Of a stretch of DNA of 64,000 bases, positions 10,701 to 17,450 are shown piece by piece. The stretch comes from Roseithermus sacchariphilus (lineage in GTDB: Bacteria > Bacteroidota > Rhodothermia > Rhodothermales > MEBIC09517). Every line of letters begins with the position of its first letter. Within the stretch, counting starts at the first letter, position 1. A model generated the notes under the pieces. That model was not told where the DNA came from. It saw only the letters and a program-made list of their open reading frames with translations, and made no database searches. The stretch spans positions 1,039,447 through 1,103,446 of the forward strand of contig CP030158.1 of NCBI GenBank assembly GCA_003285105.1, written 5' to 3'. A program made the position numbers and the translations under genes.

Positions 10701-13700
10701 GTGGCGTTCGAGGCCTGCACCTGAACCCCCCGGCTCACGGCAAGCAGGCCGGCGTGCCGCGAGGCGTTGTTGGCCAGGACCGCCTCCGGCGGCGTGGCCG
10801 ACGTGCTGACGTACCGGTACGCGGTGCGATCCTGGAGCGCGACCCGGTTGTTGATCACCCACCCGCCGCTTTCGACCAGGTCGATGCCCTGCTGCCAGTT
10901 GCCGTAGCCCGGCACGTAGTTGGCCTCGACGCGCGCGCGGGCCACGCTCTGGAGCCGGATCGCGCTCGTGCCACGCCCCCGGATCCGGTTGCCCTGCACC
11001 GTCGCCGTGTCCGCCGGGGCGCTGCGGGCATCGACGACGATGCCGTCGCCGCTCACGCTGTCCAGGGCGTTGTCCAGGATGCGTGCGGCGTTGCCCCTGA
11101 CGATGACGGCCCTCCCCACGGTCTGCTCCGCCGGGCTCGGCGCTTCCTCTGCCCCGAAGCGGTTGTTCTGCACGAGCGCCGCATCCCCCGCGATCTCGAC
11201 GCCGACGTCCAGCCGGGTGCCGGGCGCGGTGGCGAAGCGGTTGTCCTCCACCCGGATCCGATCGCCTTCCAGGCGGAGGGCCGTGACTCCGTAGCCAGAT
11301 ACGGCGCTGAGGTCGAAGACGGACGCACGGATGGCGACGTCGTCGTGCGGGCGGCCGTTGCCCTGACCGACGCCCAGGTAATAGCCGGTGACGCGCACGC
11401 CTTCCATGGTGAACCGATGCGCCCGGGCCGCCGCGTCGGAGCTGCTCCCGAGGTAGACGGCCCTGGACAGGTTGATGGTTTTCAGGTGCAGATCGCGCAG
11501 CGCCACGTCTTCGGCGGCGACCTCGATGATGTTGTAGCCGTAGACCGCGACGGAGCCGGCTTTCTCGATGGTGGTGGCCTCCGGGCCGGCGCCTTCGATG
11601 CGTACGCCGGGCGCCGTGATCAGGAGGCGCCGCCAGACCGTGTAGGTGCCGGCCTCTATGCGCAACAGGCCGCCGTCCTGCACCGCGCGCCCCCCCGCCC
11701 GCGGGAAGCCGGTCACGACCTCCGGCGAGGCGGCATCCAGCCCTACGGTCACCACCGGCGCCGGGTCGACGAGCCCGAAGCGCAGCGTGTACGAGCCGGT
11801 GGCAAAAGCTTCCGCCGTACTGCCATCCACCTGCAGGATGTACGTACCGTCCTCCGGCAACGCCGCCGTGAGGATGGCCGGCCCCCCGGAGGAGAAGGCG
11901 CCTTCCGCCCGCCGCTCGTGCGGGTCGTTGACGATCGGCCCCTCCAGGTACGAGGCCCCTTCCCGGTAGAGGCGCAGGCTGCCGCGCAGCGCCGACGTGT
12001 CCGGCACGAAGAGGTCGACGGCGACGATCTGCCCGGCCGCTCCGTCAAAGCGGTAGTACGCGTTCTGGCCGGGCACGTCGATGCGGCCGAGCACCTCGGT
12101 CCAGGGGACGGCCCGGGCGATGGGCTCCGGTGCGGCCTCGCGGAAGGCCCGGAAGCGGTAGCCGCCCGTTGCGCGTCCGCTCGGCGCCTGTTCGATCACG
12201 TAGGAGCCGTCTGCGGGCAGCGTCACCAGCACCTCGGCCGCCCCGCTGTTCGAGCGCGTCTCGGCCAGCTCGGCCCCGTCCGGCCCGTACACGCGGGTGT
12301 AGAGGTACGAGCCCACGCTCTCATTGACCGTCCACACACGTATCACGTCCCCCGCCGCCCCGTCGAAGCGGTAGCGGTCGATGGTGTAGGGTTCGGTGAT
12401 CGTGCCGGCCACCTCCTCGCCCAGCGTGTAGGGTACCGCCTCGAAGCGGAACAGGCGCAGGTCGAAGGCGCCGGTGCCGCCGTCGGTGGGGACGAATTCG
12501 AGGACGTAGGAGCCGTCTTCCGGCAAGGCGATCCGGTCCGAGACGGCTTCCTTGTAGAAGGTGGAGGCCTGGACGGTGGCGAGCACCGGGCGTTCATAGA
12601 ACGGCGCGTCGCCCGGCCCCCGAAGCCGCAGCGTCCCCCCGCCCAGCGGGTCCGGCGTCTGGAAAAAGAATCGGTGGACGTCGCCCGCCGAGCCGTCGAA
12701 CTGGTAGTAGACGTGCTGGCCGAGGATCGTCACGGTGCCGGTCAGATCCACGAAGGGAGCAGCCGGGGTGACCGGTGTGGGGGCTTCCACCGTGGCGAGG
12801 CCAAGGCGGTACGGGCCCGCGCCGTTGTTGGTGTGGGAAACGCGCACGGCGTACGCCCCCGTCTCGGGCAGGGCAAAAGGACCGAGGTGGACCGTGGACG
12901 CCCCGCGCGTGCCCAGTAGCGGGGTGCCGTCCGGGCCGATCACGTCGAGGTGGGTCCAGGTACTGAATCCCGGGCCGTGGAACCGAAGCGTGACGACGGT
13001 GCCCGCCGCACCGTCGAAGCGGAACCAGTCGTCGAGGTGCAGCCGGAGGGAATCCTCGGTCGTGCTGTCGAGGGCGATGGGGCGCGGGACGATGAGGACG
13101 AACGTGTGGGTGGTGACCTCCCCGTCCTCGTCGGTAGCGCGGATCTCGACGCGGTAGGTGCCGGCGTCGGCCGTGGTGAGCGTGCCGGTCAGACGCCCCT
13201 GGCCGCCGCCGTCGTCCGTGAACGTCAGCCCCGGAGGCAGGTCCGAGGCGGCCAGCGTGAGGGTGGCATCGTTTCCATGCGGGTCCACCGCGCGGACGTC
13301 CAGCGCCACGCTCTGCCCCACCTGCAGCGTCGTGTCGGTCGGTGCCCGGGTGAAGATCGGCGCGGTGACGGCGTCCGGGCTGAGGTCGAAGCCGTAACGA
13401 TCCAGCAGGTAGGCTTCGAGCTGGAGGCGCTCGGCGGTGTCGATCGTGCGGTCGTAGACCAGAATCTCCGCGATGTCGCCGTCGAGGAAGTCGGTCGCGG
13501 AGGTGCCGTCATACTCCTGGCCGATGGAAACCCGCCCGATCCTGTCCGGCTCGACGGCCCCCAGGCGGCCCTCCAGAAGGGCGCCGCCGTTGCGCCAGGT
13601 GCGTATCGTCGTATCCGCCGGGGAGGTAGTGCGCGAGGTCCAGACGTTGACGTACGCTGCCGGCTCGCCCGAAGGGACGGGCGCCGTGACCCCGTATCCC

Positions 13701-14158
13701 CTGAAGACCTCATAGACGCCGTCGTCGGAGTAGCCGAACAGCGCCAGGTTCGACCCGCCGCTGGTGTGGGCGCTGAAGACATAGCCCCGTCCCGTCCCGG
13801 ATGCCACGAAGACGACCGTCAGGCCCGTGCCGGCCTGCAGGTCATCGACGAGGGCGGCCACGTCCAGGTAGTCGTCCACGCCGTCGAAGCGCAGCGCCGG
13901 CAGGCCGCCCACCACGCCGGTGCGGTAGGTGGGCTGCCGCGCCGTATCCGGCTGCGTGGCGTCGTTGGCGCCACCGCCGGCGTCCGGCCAGACGGCCACG
14001 GCGTCGCCGTCGGCGAGCCCGGTGAGTGCATCCGCCTTGAGCCAGAGCCGAAGCCCCTCGGTGGGGACGGACTGGGCCAGGGCCGGCAGAACGGAGCCGC
14101 ACAGGCTCCAGAGCATCAGGAGGCCGGCCCGTATCCACGGGCGCATCGTGTCGTTCAT
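1781..14158 (-). CDS. Giant modular T9SS surface protein (LamG/PPC/beta-helix/CARDB/TSP3/dockerin-like)
   Basis: The protein has 4125 residues. Approximate order: signal peptide 1-29; LamG-like domain 27-247 (LRFDGVDDYLDV); Ig/cadherin-like 260-360; four PPC-type domains 358-800, each with a YRFDGAAG-like core; right-handed beta-helix 803-1237, ending in the SPAIDAG…DIGPYES signature; a segment with fibronectin-like character; seven CARDB domains 1623-2690; a further PPC domain; an IPT-like domain 2820-2910; thrombospondin type 3 repeats 3050-3260; an Asp/Pro/Arg-rich linker to about 3336; a DUF11-like region 3520-3693; FN3 3703-3797; two dockerin-like Ca loops 3805-3885 (DTDNDGVVNQAD, DANGDGIVSQND); a cohesin-like domain 3902-4023; and a T9SS sorting domain 4036-4125 (QNYPNPFNPQT). 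The start at 14158 gives a good signal peptide; the internal ATG encoding MRPW is an alternative. No catalytic motif is seen, so an adhesive or scaffold role is likely. It is coupled by a 4-nt overlap to the cohesin-like gene downstream. Confidence 0.9.
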   Translation of the reverse strand: MNDTMRPWIRAGLLMLWSLCGSVLPALAQSVPTEGLRLWLKADALTGLADGDAVAVWPDAGGGANDATQPDTARQPTYRTGVVGGLPALRFDGVDDYLDVAALVDDLQAGTGLTVVFVASGTGRGYVFSAHTSGGSNLALFGYSDDGVYEVFRGYGVTAPVPSGEPAAYVNVWTSRTTSPADTTIRTWRNGGALLEGRLGAVEPDRIGRVSIGQEYDGTSATDFLDGDIAEILVYDRTIDTAERLQLEAYLLDRYGFDLSPDAVTAPIFTRAPTDTTLQVGQSVALDVRAVDPHGNDATLTLAASDLPPGLTFTDDGGGQGRLTGTLTTADAGTYRVEIRATDEDGEVTTHTFVLIVPRPIALDSTTEDSLRLHLDDWFRFDGAAGTVVTLRFHGPGFSTWTHLDVIGPDGTPLLGTRGASTVHLGPFALPETGAYAVRVSHTNNGAGPYRLGLATVEAPTPVTPAAPFVDLTGTVTILGQHVYYQFDGSAGDVHRFFFQTPDPLGGGTLRLRGPGDAPFYERPVLATVQASTFYKEAVSDRIALPEDGSYVLEFVPTDGGTGAFDLRLFRFEAVPYTLGEEVAGTITEPYTIDRYRFDGAAGDVIRVWTVNESVGSYLYTRVYGPDGAELAETRSNSGAAEVLVTLPADGSYVIEQAPSGRATGGYRFRAFREAAPEPIARAVPWTEVLGRIDVPGQNAYYRFDGAAGQIVAVDLFVPDTSALRGSLRLYREGASYLEGPIVNDPHERRAEGAFSSGGPAILTAALPEDGTYILQVDGSTAEAFATGSYTLRFGLVDPAPVVTVGLDAASPEVVTGFPRAGGRAVQDGGLLRIEAGTYTVWRRLLITAPGVRIEGAGPEATTIEKAGSVAVYGYNIIEVAAEDVALRDLHLKTINLSRAVYLGSSSDAAARAHRFTMEGVRVTGYYLGVGQGNGRPHDDVAIRASVFDLSAVSGYGVTALRLEGDRIRVEDNRFATAPGTRLDVGVEIAGDAALVQNNRFGAEEAPSPAEQTVGRAVIVRGNAARILDNALDSVSGDGIVVDARSAPADTATVQGNRIRGRGTSAIRLQSVARARVEANYVPGYGNWQQGIDLVESGGWVINNRVALQDRTAYRYVSTSATPPEAVLANNASRHAGLLAVSRGVQVQASNATTAPVRIINHIAAAPATTAGSIALESDVPVAEADYNLIHGFDAAHGGALTPGLHDRFGDPLFADEAFALQDASPAIDAGTADGAPPTDYRGTARPLGGGVDIGPYESAATGASGQVTFLVDLAQMERLGLFDPAVADVYVEIFSGSLPGRHRMARVDTSLSYRVQTAVLEGETIHYGFLFDPDGRGTPSTFIYELQGHDGARTFTMPGSDPQALPLAFFDDVPPAEEALAPAAVVTHAFRPGNPGRVSFHGPDGLDTDVDLDFSSLDRAAVVSVRRYEADPGGTPPAGIATVSSQAYWGVHIVPRQAAYAVEVQLSYARLTGIADENDLRLLRRANAADAWTAVPTSINAPANVATAVTSVLSEWTVGSVSERNPLVARAPGVASSPDPEDGAVIAPNAEAIDFSWAPVPDATSYDLYLWPIDEPRPEVPVQAGLTVALARGVPVAADVSYYWQILARNRYGATWGPRWTVVLAPQPDLVVTDIQVPVEVFSGQTMAVEWTVTNVGAGGTTMLGWHDYVVLSPDTTIDQVSSGGATASDGFLALGDLLVGQKVNATSLDPGQSYTNSVTFDVPDGISGTFYVFVQADNGFRNRNGSFGRNQVREANEENNRARVPLEVVLTPPPDLQVTELVVPPRAFSGEKVGLEWTVENLGTGSTNLASWYDGIYLSADSVLDRDVATGRILDTRLGEARHRRVLEPCSNVTHLIGVASKGRGAGGTIVLTATDFIRSGAVVCEPSEVGTQVFQDAADENRWYHLAAPGELDPGFGYRKAFEVKLPEAISGEYFLFLAADHRDLVFEHAREDNNATGRPISITLKPPPDLQVQDVALVDAAGAVVTDPAVRSGQTLRLRYTVKNVGAGAPFEERWADEVFLAETDSLDRSTAISLGTFPRQNRVPVFAGGVVTYRPLSPGDSMTYTVSLSLPDGIEGTRRLFVVADRAGSVFEFSPEGDSKANNTRALATPLTISLTDYPDLQVADVTVPDGPLTAGDTVTVTWTLRNESRAGTSVARWTEALFMSESPTWTTSARRIETVEMKQALAPGEARERRVSVVLPPDRTGTQYLYVYTDLPDFYNPRGSVYEFDREDNNVGRSTALSIAGYPTVDLAVEDAALGAAVGRSGQPLEVSWTVTNRGAGRTLARSWVERLYLSEDDRLDPLRDTPIGFVQREGALAGGQAYSRRLTVTLPDGIAGDYYVLITIDDGAGATGDASPDNDTAVLPLRVDLTPPVNLQVSDVAVATELTSGQPTWIRWTVTNVGEGTTEEADTWSDYLYIARTPSAGGGRRLGRRTYATVYATDLATGARVRIRGGALGPGQSYTDSLRVTLPMDLSTGTYYVIVRTDALGTLYEHRAEEDNDRVVPVQVDLPPPADLIVTAVAAPAEVRPGQSARLDYTVENVGSFPAQGRMTDAIYFSADRTWDVDDVLVHTEERTVDLDPGVTARLSAEVDLAALARAYERMAGPDSLGLSEADLLARGLQVADGPSVAYTSFFGGEEGEEIPAMPIGDYYLLVRTDVRNNIRETDEANNEAAAPDPSTVIVPELTLGEPVSDRIRYRSRRYYRFEARGGEDIIIRLDGQDPLQNVDQAYLELFAAFEDGPTRSSYEYLGDQRYSDDQTIVIPDARAGTYYLLLYAQYVKPRLVCDTGQICRPDYTTPYTLSVETLDFGIQGVYTDVIGDRGEATLEILGAQFEEGAVATLRREGRADRQAYFTVFLNSTRLNAVFPVTGLAHGAWDLVITNPDGSEAVLEDAVTVEAATPVEPRAVIVGPPAILVGRTAPFFFTLYNPSNVNLERAVLFIRVREQIDFFLDTEGDWDQETEVLQPGDGYKYFTLFFYNVGPRRTKAVKAVFRPLSGGRFPFEAAATALSRVQFQAWLAEAYQQGARAGLFTGGDVDEDEVLDTRDNCPWTPNPGQADRDGDGVGDACDEEQGDDRFDRDGDFIPDHVDNCPLVYNRDQADRDEDGVGDFCDNIVVLANADQQDQDADGLGDAADNCPLVYNPSQRDRDGDGLGNACDTTDDACGPDTDGDGIGDACDNCPVIFNPDQADRDWDGLGNACDPNLRRPNDPDRPDRPDPRPPDVDRDGVPDYRDNCVHVPNPDQADSDRDGLGNACDDDPRTPRPPRPDDPKDPESPDTPRDPDYPRDPRDEPDDDRDDRTRDDPHEPDDPRDTDDPRRSDPKNRDFGESPCGSLCEDPDARFACEALGVRKNTAAMFREAAGTAFNMGSTLYPASIKLKGPVSVKVSPIDFFNAKGPGDLIDISKDPRDWRRMAEAYDYAALLTTFGAEAPAAPVSGAAGEPSSMREPGWLVAAAGKGPGLFDVPGLFKDLLCLEKKLSEMAAQNPCTNPGSAPGECGWDDLLGDFISVVPSDPNDILGPEGYGEERWVAADQVLDYTIRYENDAEVATSPAQVVHITATLDEDLDVRTFRVGEFGFGPYLFKPPANSAFWQGRLDLRDSLGIFLDVTMGIDVTTREIFWTFRSIDPATGQVPEDPFLGYLPPNDSLHNGEGFVRYSVLARPDVETGARVEAEASIVFEPNEAILTPPIFNTIDADPPVSTLQPLPVGVDATEITLRWQAADPAGAGVGAYDLYVAEADGPFELHARDLPDSSYTFVAEKGRSYRFFVRARDRAGNLEPLKTAAEAEISLGQLAQVWPGDTDNDGVVNQADLLPIGQYFGRTGMARTRRSGAWEAAAVPVWTPVEASYADANGDGIVSQNDVLPIGTHFGRTHAAGKGRLYQAGAPGQEPLLIPPLPMGDRFPVHVVAGQARPVEGLLGAAALVTFPPSFFALSAVEAGTDFDDGDLLAFQRYDEEEGRLAVAYSRKGPEAALEQAAGLPVVTLWLEVVHPMTETVEIRLLEAAARTADGPAVTPGVLALDSPRAVEMPTDYALDQNYPNPFNPQTTIRFALPEDGPVTLEVYDVIGRRVALLLRNEPLKAGWHAVPFDARRLASGVYVYRLRAGDFVQSRKMLLVK
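4150..5010 (-). repeat. Thrombospondin type 3 calcium-binding repeats and charged linker
   Basis: At least six DNCP…NPDQ-x-D-x-DGDG-x-G-(D/N)-(A/F)-CD units are encoded from about 5010 down to 4380, in the pattern of TSP3 repeats that bind many Ca ions and often precede sorting domains in Bacteroidota surface proteins. They are followed to about 4150 by some 70 residues almost entirely of D, P, R and E, with repeated DPRD/DDPR motifs, probably an extended linker. Confidence 0.85.
6090..9290 (-). repeat. Seven tandem CARDB domains encoded within the giant T9SS gene
   Basis: Seven copies of about 140-150 residues each open with (P/V/A)(D/N)L-x-V and continue with a G-(Q/E/D)…W/YTV-x-N-x-G core, then W-x-(D/E)-x-(L/I/V)-(Y/F)(L/I/M)(S/A), and close with a D-x-x-x-x-x-E-x-x-E-(D/N)-N block. 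These are features of the CARDB (cell adhesion related) fold. The copies have diverged at DNA level, so the array is old and not recently amplified. Confidence 0.75.
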
Positions 14159-14204
14159 CAGACCGTGATAGAGCGGAACGAGTCGCGGAGCGCAACGCCG
14201 GACG

Positions 14205-14238
14205 CCGCAGGCTACCGCAGGCTACCGCAGGCTACCGC
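14205..14238. repeat. 10-bp tandem repeat (3.4 copies) upstream of the giant gene
   Basis: The unit CCGCAGGCTA repeats perfectly 3.4 times, flanked on both sides by related GCCGGACGYCGCAG sequence. It lies in the 164-bp gap between the kelch gene stop (14323) and the start of the giant T9SS gene (14158), so it would fall in the 5' leader or promoter region of the latter. Its role is unknown. Confidence 0.8.
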
Positions 14239-14322
14239 CGGACGTCGCAGACCGTCGGCGCTTCCCTATCTCTGTACATCGCAATCTCGGCCTGAAAGCG
14301 GACATCGCCGAGGACGCGGCGG

Positions 14323-15654
14323 CTACTCGCCCAGCGGCACCACCACGGGCGGGCCGGACTGCCAGGCCTTGACGAGCAGCGACGCCTCGCCGTCGCCGTC
14401 CGGCCGCGCCGTCAGCTCCAGCGTGGCGCCGGGCGGCAGGAGGTACGGGAAGCCGTACGGGGCCTCGACGGTGCCGCCGCCGGTCACGAGCGCGTGGGCG
14501 AGGACGAGGGCCTGATTGCCGCCTTCGTTCGCGAGCGTCACCTGCACGCCGCCGTCGCCGGTGGGGCGGGTGCTGCGGAGCACCAGCGTGCCGGGGGTGA
14601 CGGGCCGGCCGATGGCGGCATCCGCCACGGCCTCGGCCAGCGCCAGGTGCTCGAAGGCGACGATCTCGGGGTTCCCGCCCCGCTGCGCACACCCGCCGGC
14701 GATGAACAACCCCTGTGCGTTGGCGATCACCTGCGTGCCGTGCCGCCCCGTCAGCAGCGGCGGCAGCGCCCGCCACGTGCCGGTCCGCACGTTCAGCGCC
14801 TCCACCTCGGCGTGGGCCTCCACCTGCGTGTCGCTCTCGCCGCCGATCACGAGGATCTCATCCCCCACGACGGCAACGGTGTTGCCGGCACGCCGCGTCG
14901 GGAGATGGCCGGACGGTGGCAGCGTCGTCCACGTCTCCGTGGCGAGGTCGTACACATCCACCTCCGCCACGGTCGAGGCGAAGCCGTTCTCGGTGTAGCC
15001 GGACCACCGCCCGGCCACGGCGTAGAGCCGGCCATCGACGAGGGCCGCCTGGAAATGGTCGCGAGGGCGCGGCGCATCGGGCAGTTCGCGCCAGGTGTTG
15101 GTGCGCAGGTCCAGCGCATCGAGCCAGGGCACCCAGTGCGAGGTATGGCCGTTCACGATACCGCCGACGAGGTAGAGCGTGTCCCCGTGGAGGACCGCGC
15201 CGGCCGCGCCCCGCCGCCGGTGCACCGGGATCTCCGGCCCGACGATCCACCGATCTTCCACCGGATCGTACAGATACACGTGCGAGGCCGGCACCTCGTA
15301 CGGCCACGGCCCGACCAGCGCCCCGGCCACGAGGATCAGCCCGTGGTAGGTGACGGCCTGGAAGTGGTGCAGTTCGACGGGCGGCGCCGCACCCCGGGAC
15401 CAGCGGCGGGCCGCCGGGTCGTAGACGTCCACCGGCTGGATGCCGCGCCCGCCGAGGAGGTAGTACTTATCGCCTACCTGGATGAAGGCGGCTTCGTGGC
15501 GCTTGTGCGCATCGGCATGGGGCACGACGACCTGCCAGGCGTCGGCGAACTGGGCCTGGAGGGACGACGCCGGCAGGATGGCCAGCAGGAGCGCGAGCAG
15601 GCACGCGGCGAGGCGCCCCGTCGGTCGTCGGTTCTGGAACGTGTTCATCGCCAT
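14323..15654 (-). CDS. Exported kelch-repeat protein
   Basis: The 443-residue protein starts at MAMNTFQNRR and has a signal peptide ending near SSLQA. The frame is open upstream, but residues there are Arg/Pro/Ala-rich and overlap the preceding gene, so I chose the ATG at 15654 (15648 is an alternative). The body holds about six kelch motifs, each with a GG or AG doublet, a spaced Y and W and a YD(P/L) strand: YLLGGRG…VYDPAARRW, ILVAGA…LYDPVEDRW, YLVGGI…ALDLRTNTW, YAVAGR…VYDLATETW, LVIGGE…ALNVRTGTW and FIAGG. They probably form a beta-propeller in residues 45-330. The remaining 110 residues look like a beta-sandwich without a recognisable T9SS sorting domain, so a periplasmic location is more likely. 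It lies 76 bp downstream of the gamma-glutamyltransferase gene on the same strand and may be co-transcribed. The ligand is unknown. Confidence 0.85.
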   Translation of the reverse strand: MAMNTFQNRRPTGRLAACLLALLLAILPASSLQAQFADAWQVVVPHADAHKRHEAAFIQVGDKYYLLGGRGIQPVDVYDPAARRWSRGAAPPVELHHFQAVTYHGLILVAGALVGPWPYEVPASHVYLYDPVEDRWIVGPEIPVHRRRGAAGAVLHGDTLYLVGGIVNGHTSHWVPWLDALDLRTNTWRELPDAPRPRDHFQAALVDGRLYAVAGRWSGYTENGFASTVAEVDVYDLATETWTTLPPSGHLPTRRAGNTVAVVGDEILVIGGESDTQVEAHAEVEALNVRTGTWRALPPLLTGRHGTQVIANAQGLFIAGGCAQRGGNPEIVAFEHLALAEAVADAAIGRPVTPGTLVLRSTRPTGDGGVQVTLANEGGNQALVLAHALVTGGGTVEAPYGFPYLLPPGATLELTARPDGDGEASLLVKAWQSGPPVVVPLGE

Positions 15655-15730
15655 GGTATCGAGCTGTTCTGGATGCGTGATGGGGCCCCGTTCTGCCCGC
15701 CGGGACGGCCTCCTGCCTGGATCGCGCGCG

Positions 15731-17443
15731 TCAATACCCTGCCGCCATGCCGTCCTTGCGCATCTCCGTAGCGCCCCGGTACACCCCAGTGACGGGATCG
15801 CGGAGGATGGCCTGGTAGCCGCCGTAGCCGCCGCGGGCCACCTGCACGGCATGGCCGCGCGCCCGCAGGGCCTCCACGACGGCGGGGTCCACGCCGGTTT
15901 CCAGCCGCAGCGTGCCGCCGTCGGTCATCGTGCCGCCGGTGGGCTGGCTGCTGCCGGTGTGGCGGTAGCGGGCCGCGTCGCCGGCTTCCTGCACGTCCAT
16001 CCCGAAGTCGAGGAGGTTGCACAGGATCTGGGCGTGGCCCTGCGGCTGCATCGCCCCGCCCATCACCCCGAAGCTCAGCAACGGCTCGCCCTCGTTCATC
16101 GCGAAGGCGGGGATGATGGTGTGGAAGGGCCGCTTGCCGGGAGCATAGGCGTTCGGATGCGCCTCGTCCAGGTGGAACAGCGCGCCGCGGTTCTGCAGGA
16201 CGAAGCCGAGCCCGTCCGGCACCAGCCCGCTGCCCATGCCGAGGTAGTTGCTCTGGATGAGCGACACCATCATGCCGTCGCGGTCGGCCACGGTGAGGTA
16301 GACCGTGTCGCCGAGGTGGAGGCGCGGGTCGTCCGGCTCGACCTGCCGCTGCACCCGGTCCATGCGGATGCGGGCGCGGCGCCGGGCGGCGTAGTCCTTC
16401 GAGAGCAGCCCGTCGAGGGGGATGTCGGCGAAATCCGGGTCGGCATAGAAGCGGGCGCGGTCCTCGAAGGCGAGCTTCTTGGCCTCGGCATGGACGTGCA
16501 GGTAATCGGCCGAGTTGTGGCCCATCGCGGCGAGGTCGAAGCCCTCCAGGATGTTGAGCATCTGCAGCGCGGCCAGGCCCTGGCCGTTGGGCGGCAGCTC
16601 GTAGACCGTGACGCCGCGGTACGTGACGGACACGGGCTCGACCCACACGGCTTCGAACCCGGCGAGGTCGGCCCGGCGCAGCGGCCCGTCGATGCGTCGC
16701 ATGAAGGCGTCGACGACGTCGGCGATGCGGCCCTCGTAGAAGGCGCGCGGCCCCTCGGCGGCCAGGGTTTCGAGCGTGGCGGCGAGGTCCGGGTTGCGGA
16801 AGACCTCGCCCGCACGCGGCGCCCGGCCTCCGGGGAGGAACATCGCCCGGAGGGTGCCGAACGCCGCGATCTCGCCCCGGTGCTGCGCGAAGCGATCGGC
16901 ATTCACCTGCCACTCGTGCGCGATGACCGGGGAGACCGGAAATCCGTCCCGGGCGTAGCCGATGGCGGGGGCGAGGACGTCGGCCCAGGGCCGCCGGCCG
17001 AAGCGCTCGTGCAGGCGCCGCCATCCGTCGACGGCGCCGGGGACGCTCACGCACAGCGCGCCGTAGAGCGGGATCCGGGCGCGGCCGCCGAGGCGCTCTT
17101 TCAGCGCGGCCAGGGTCATCCCGCGGGGTGCCGGGCCGCTGGCGTTGAGCCCGTGGAGCCGGCGCGCGGCCGGGTCCCAGACGAGGGCGAACAGATCCCC
17201 GCCGAGGCCGCTGCCGGTCGGCTCCATCAGGCCGAGGGCGGCGTTGGCCGCGATGGCGGCATCGACGGCCGAGCCGCCGGCCCGGAGCACGTCGACGGCC
17301 ACCTGCGAGGCCAGCGGCTGGCTGGTGGCCGCGATGCCGCCGGCGGCGAGGACGGGGCTGCGCGAGGCAAACGGCTGACCCACGGGCCGGTCGCCGTGGC
17401 CGTGGCCGCGCGCGGGCTCGTCCAGCGAGGGCAGGGGTTCCAT
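15731..17443 (-). CDS. Gamma-glutamyltransferase family protein
   Basis: The 570-residue protein has the full gamma-glutamyltranspeptidase (Ntn-hydrolase) layout. The large subunit includes GGSAVDAAIAAN (residues 56-67), GLMEPTGSGLGGD (71-83), SVPGAVDGW (133-141) and LPPNGQG (283-289). The predicted autocleavage and nucleophile residue is Thr380 in GDT-VYLTVADRDG, aligned with Thr391 of the E. coli enzyme. The small subunit carries SNYLGMGSGLVPDG and the MGGAMQPQGHAQ stretch, where GGT usually has GG(S/T)-x-I. The family hydrolyses or transfers the gamma-glutamyl group of glutathione and related peptides. No signal peptide is visible, so it may be cytoplasmic, as in YwrD-like members. It starts only 7 bp after the stop of the serine hydrolase gene, so the two are almost certainly one operon. 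The exact substrate cannot be told. Confidence 0.92.
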   Translation of the reverse strand: MEPLPSLDEPARGHGHGDRPVGQPFASRSPVLAAGGIAATSQPLASQVAVDVLRAGGSAVDAAIAANAALGLMEPTGSGLGGDLFALVWDPAARRLHGLNASGPAPRGMTLAALKERLGGRARIPLYGALCVSVPGAVDGWRRLHERFGRRPWADVLAPAIGYARDGFPVSPVIAHEWQVNADRFAQHRGEIAAFGTLRAMFLPGGRAPRAGEVFRNPDLAATLETLAAEGPRAFYEGRIADVVDAFMRRIDGPLRRADLAGFEAVWVEPVSVTYRGVTVYELPPNGQGLAALQMLNILEGFDLAAMGHNSADYLHVHAEAKKLAFEDRARFYADPDFADIPLDGLLSKDYAARRRARIRMDRVQRQVEPDDPRLHLGDTVYLTVADRDGMMVSLIQSNYLGMGSGLVPDGLGFVLQNRGALFHLDEAHPNAYAPGKRPFHTIIPAFAMNEGEPLLSFGVMGGAMQPQGHAQILCNLLDFGMDVQEAGDAARYRHTGSSQPTGGTMTDGGTLRLETGVDPAVVEALRARGHAVQVARGGYGGYQAILRDPVTGVYRGATEMRKDGMAAGY

Positions 17444-17450
17444 GGGCTCG

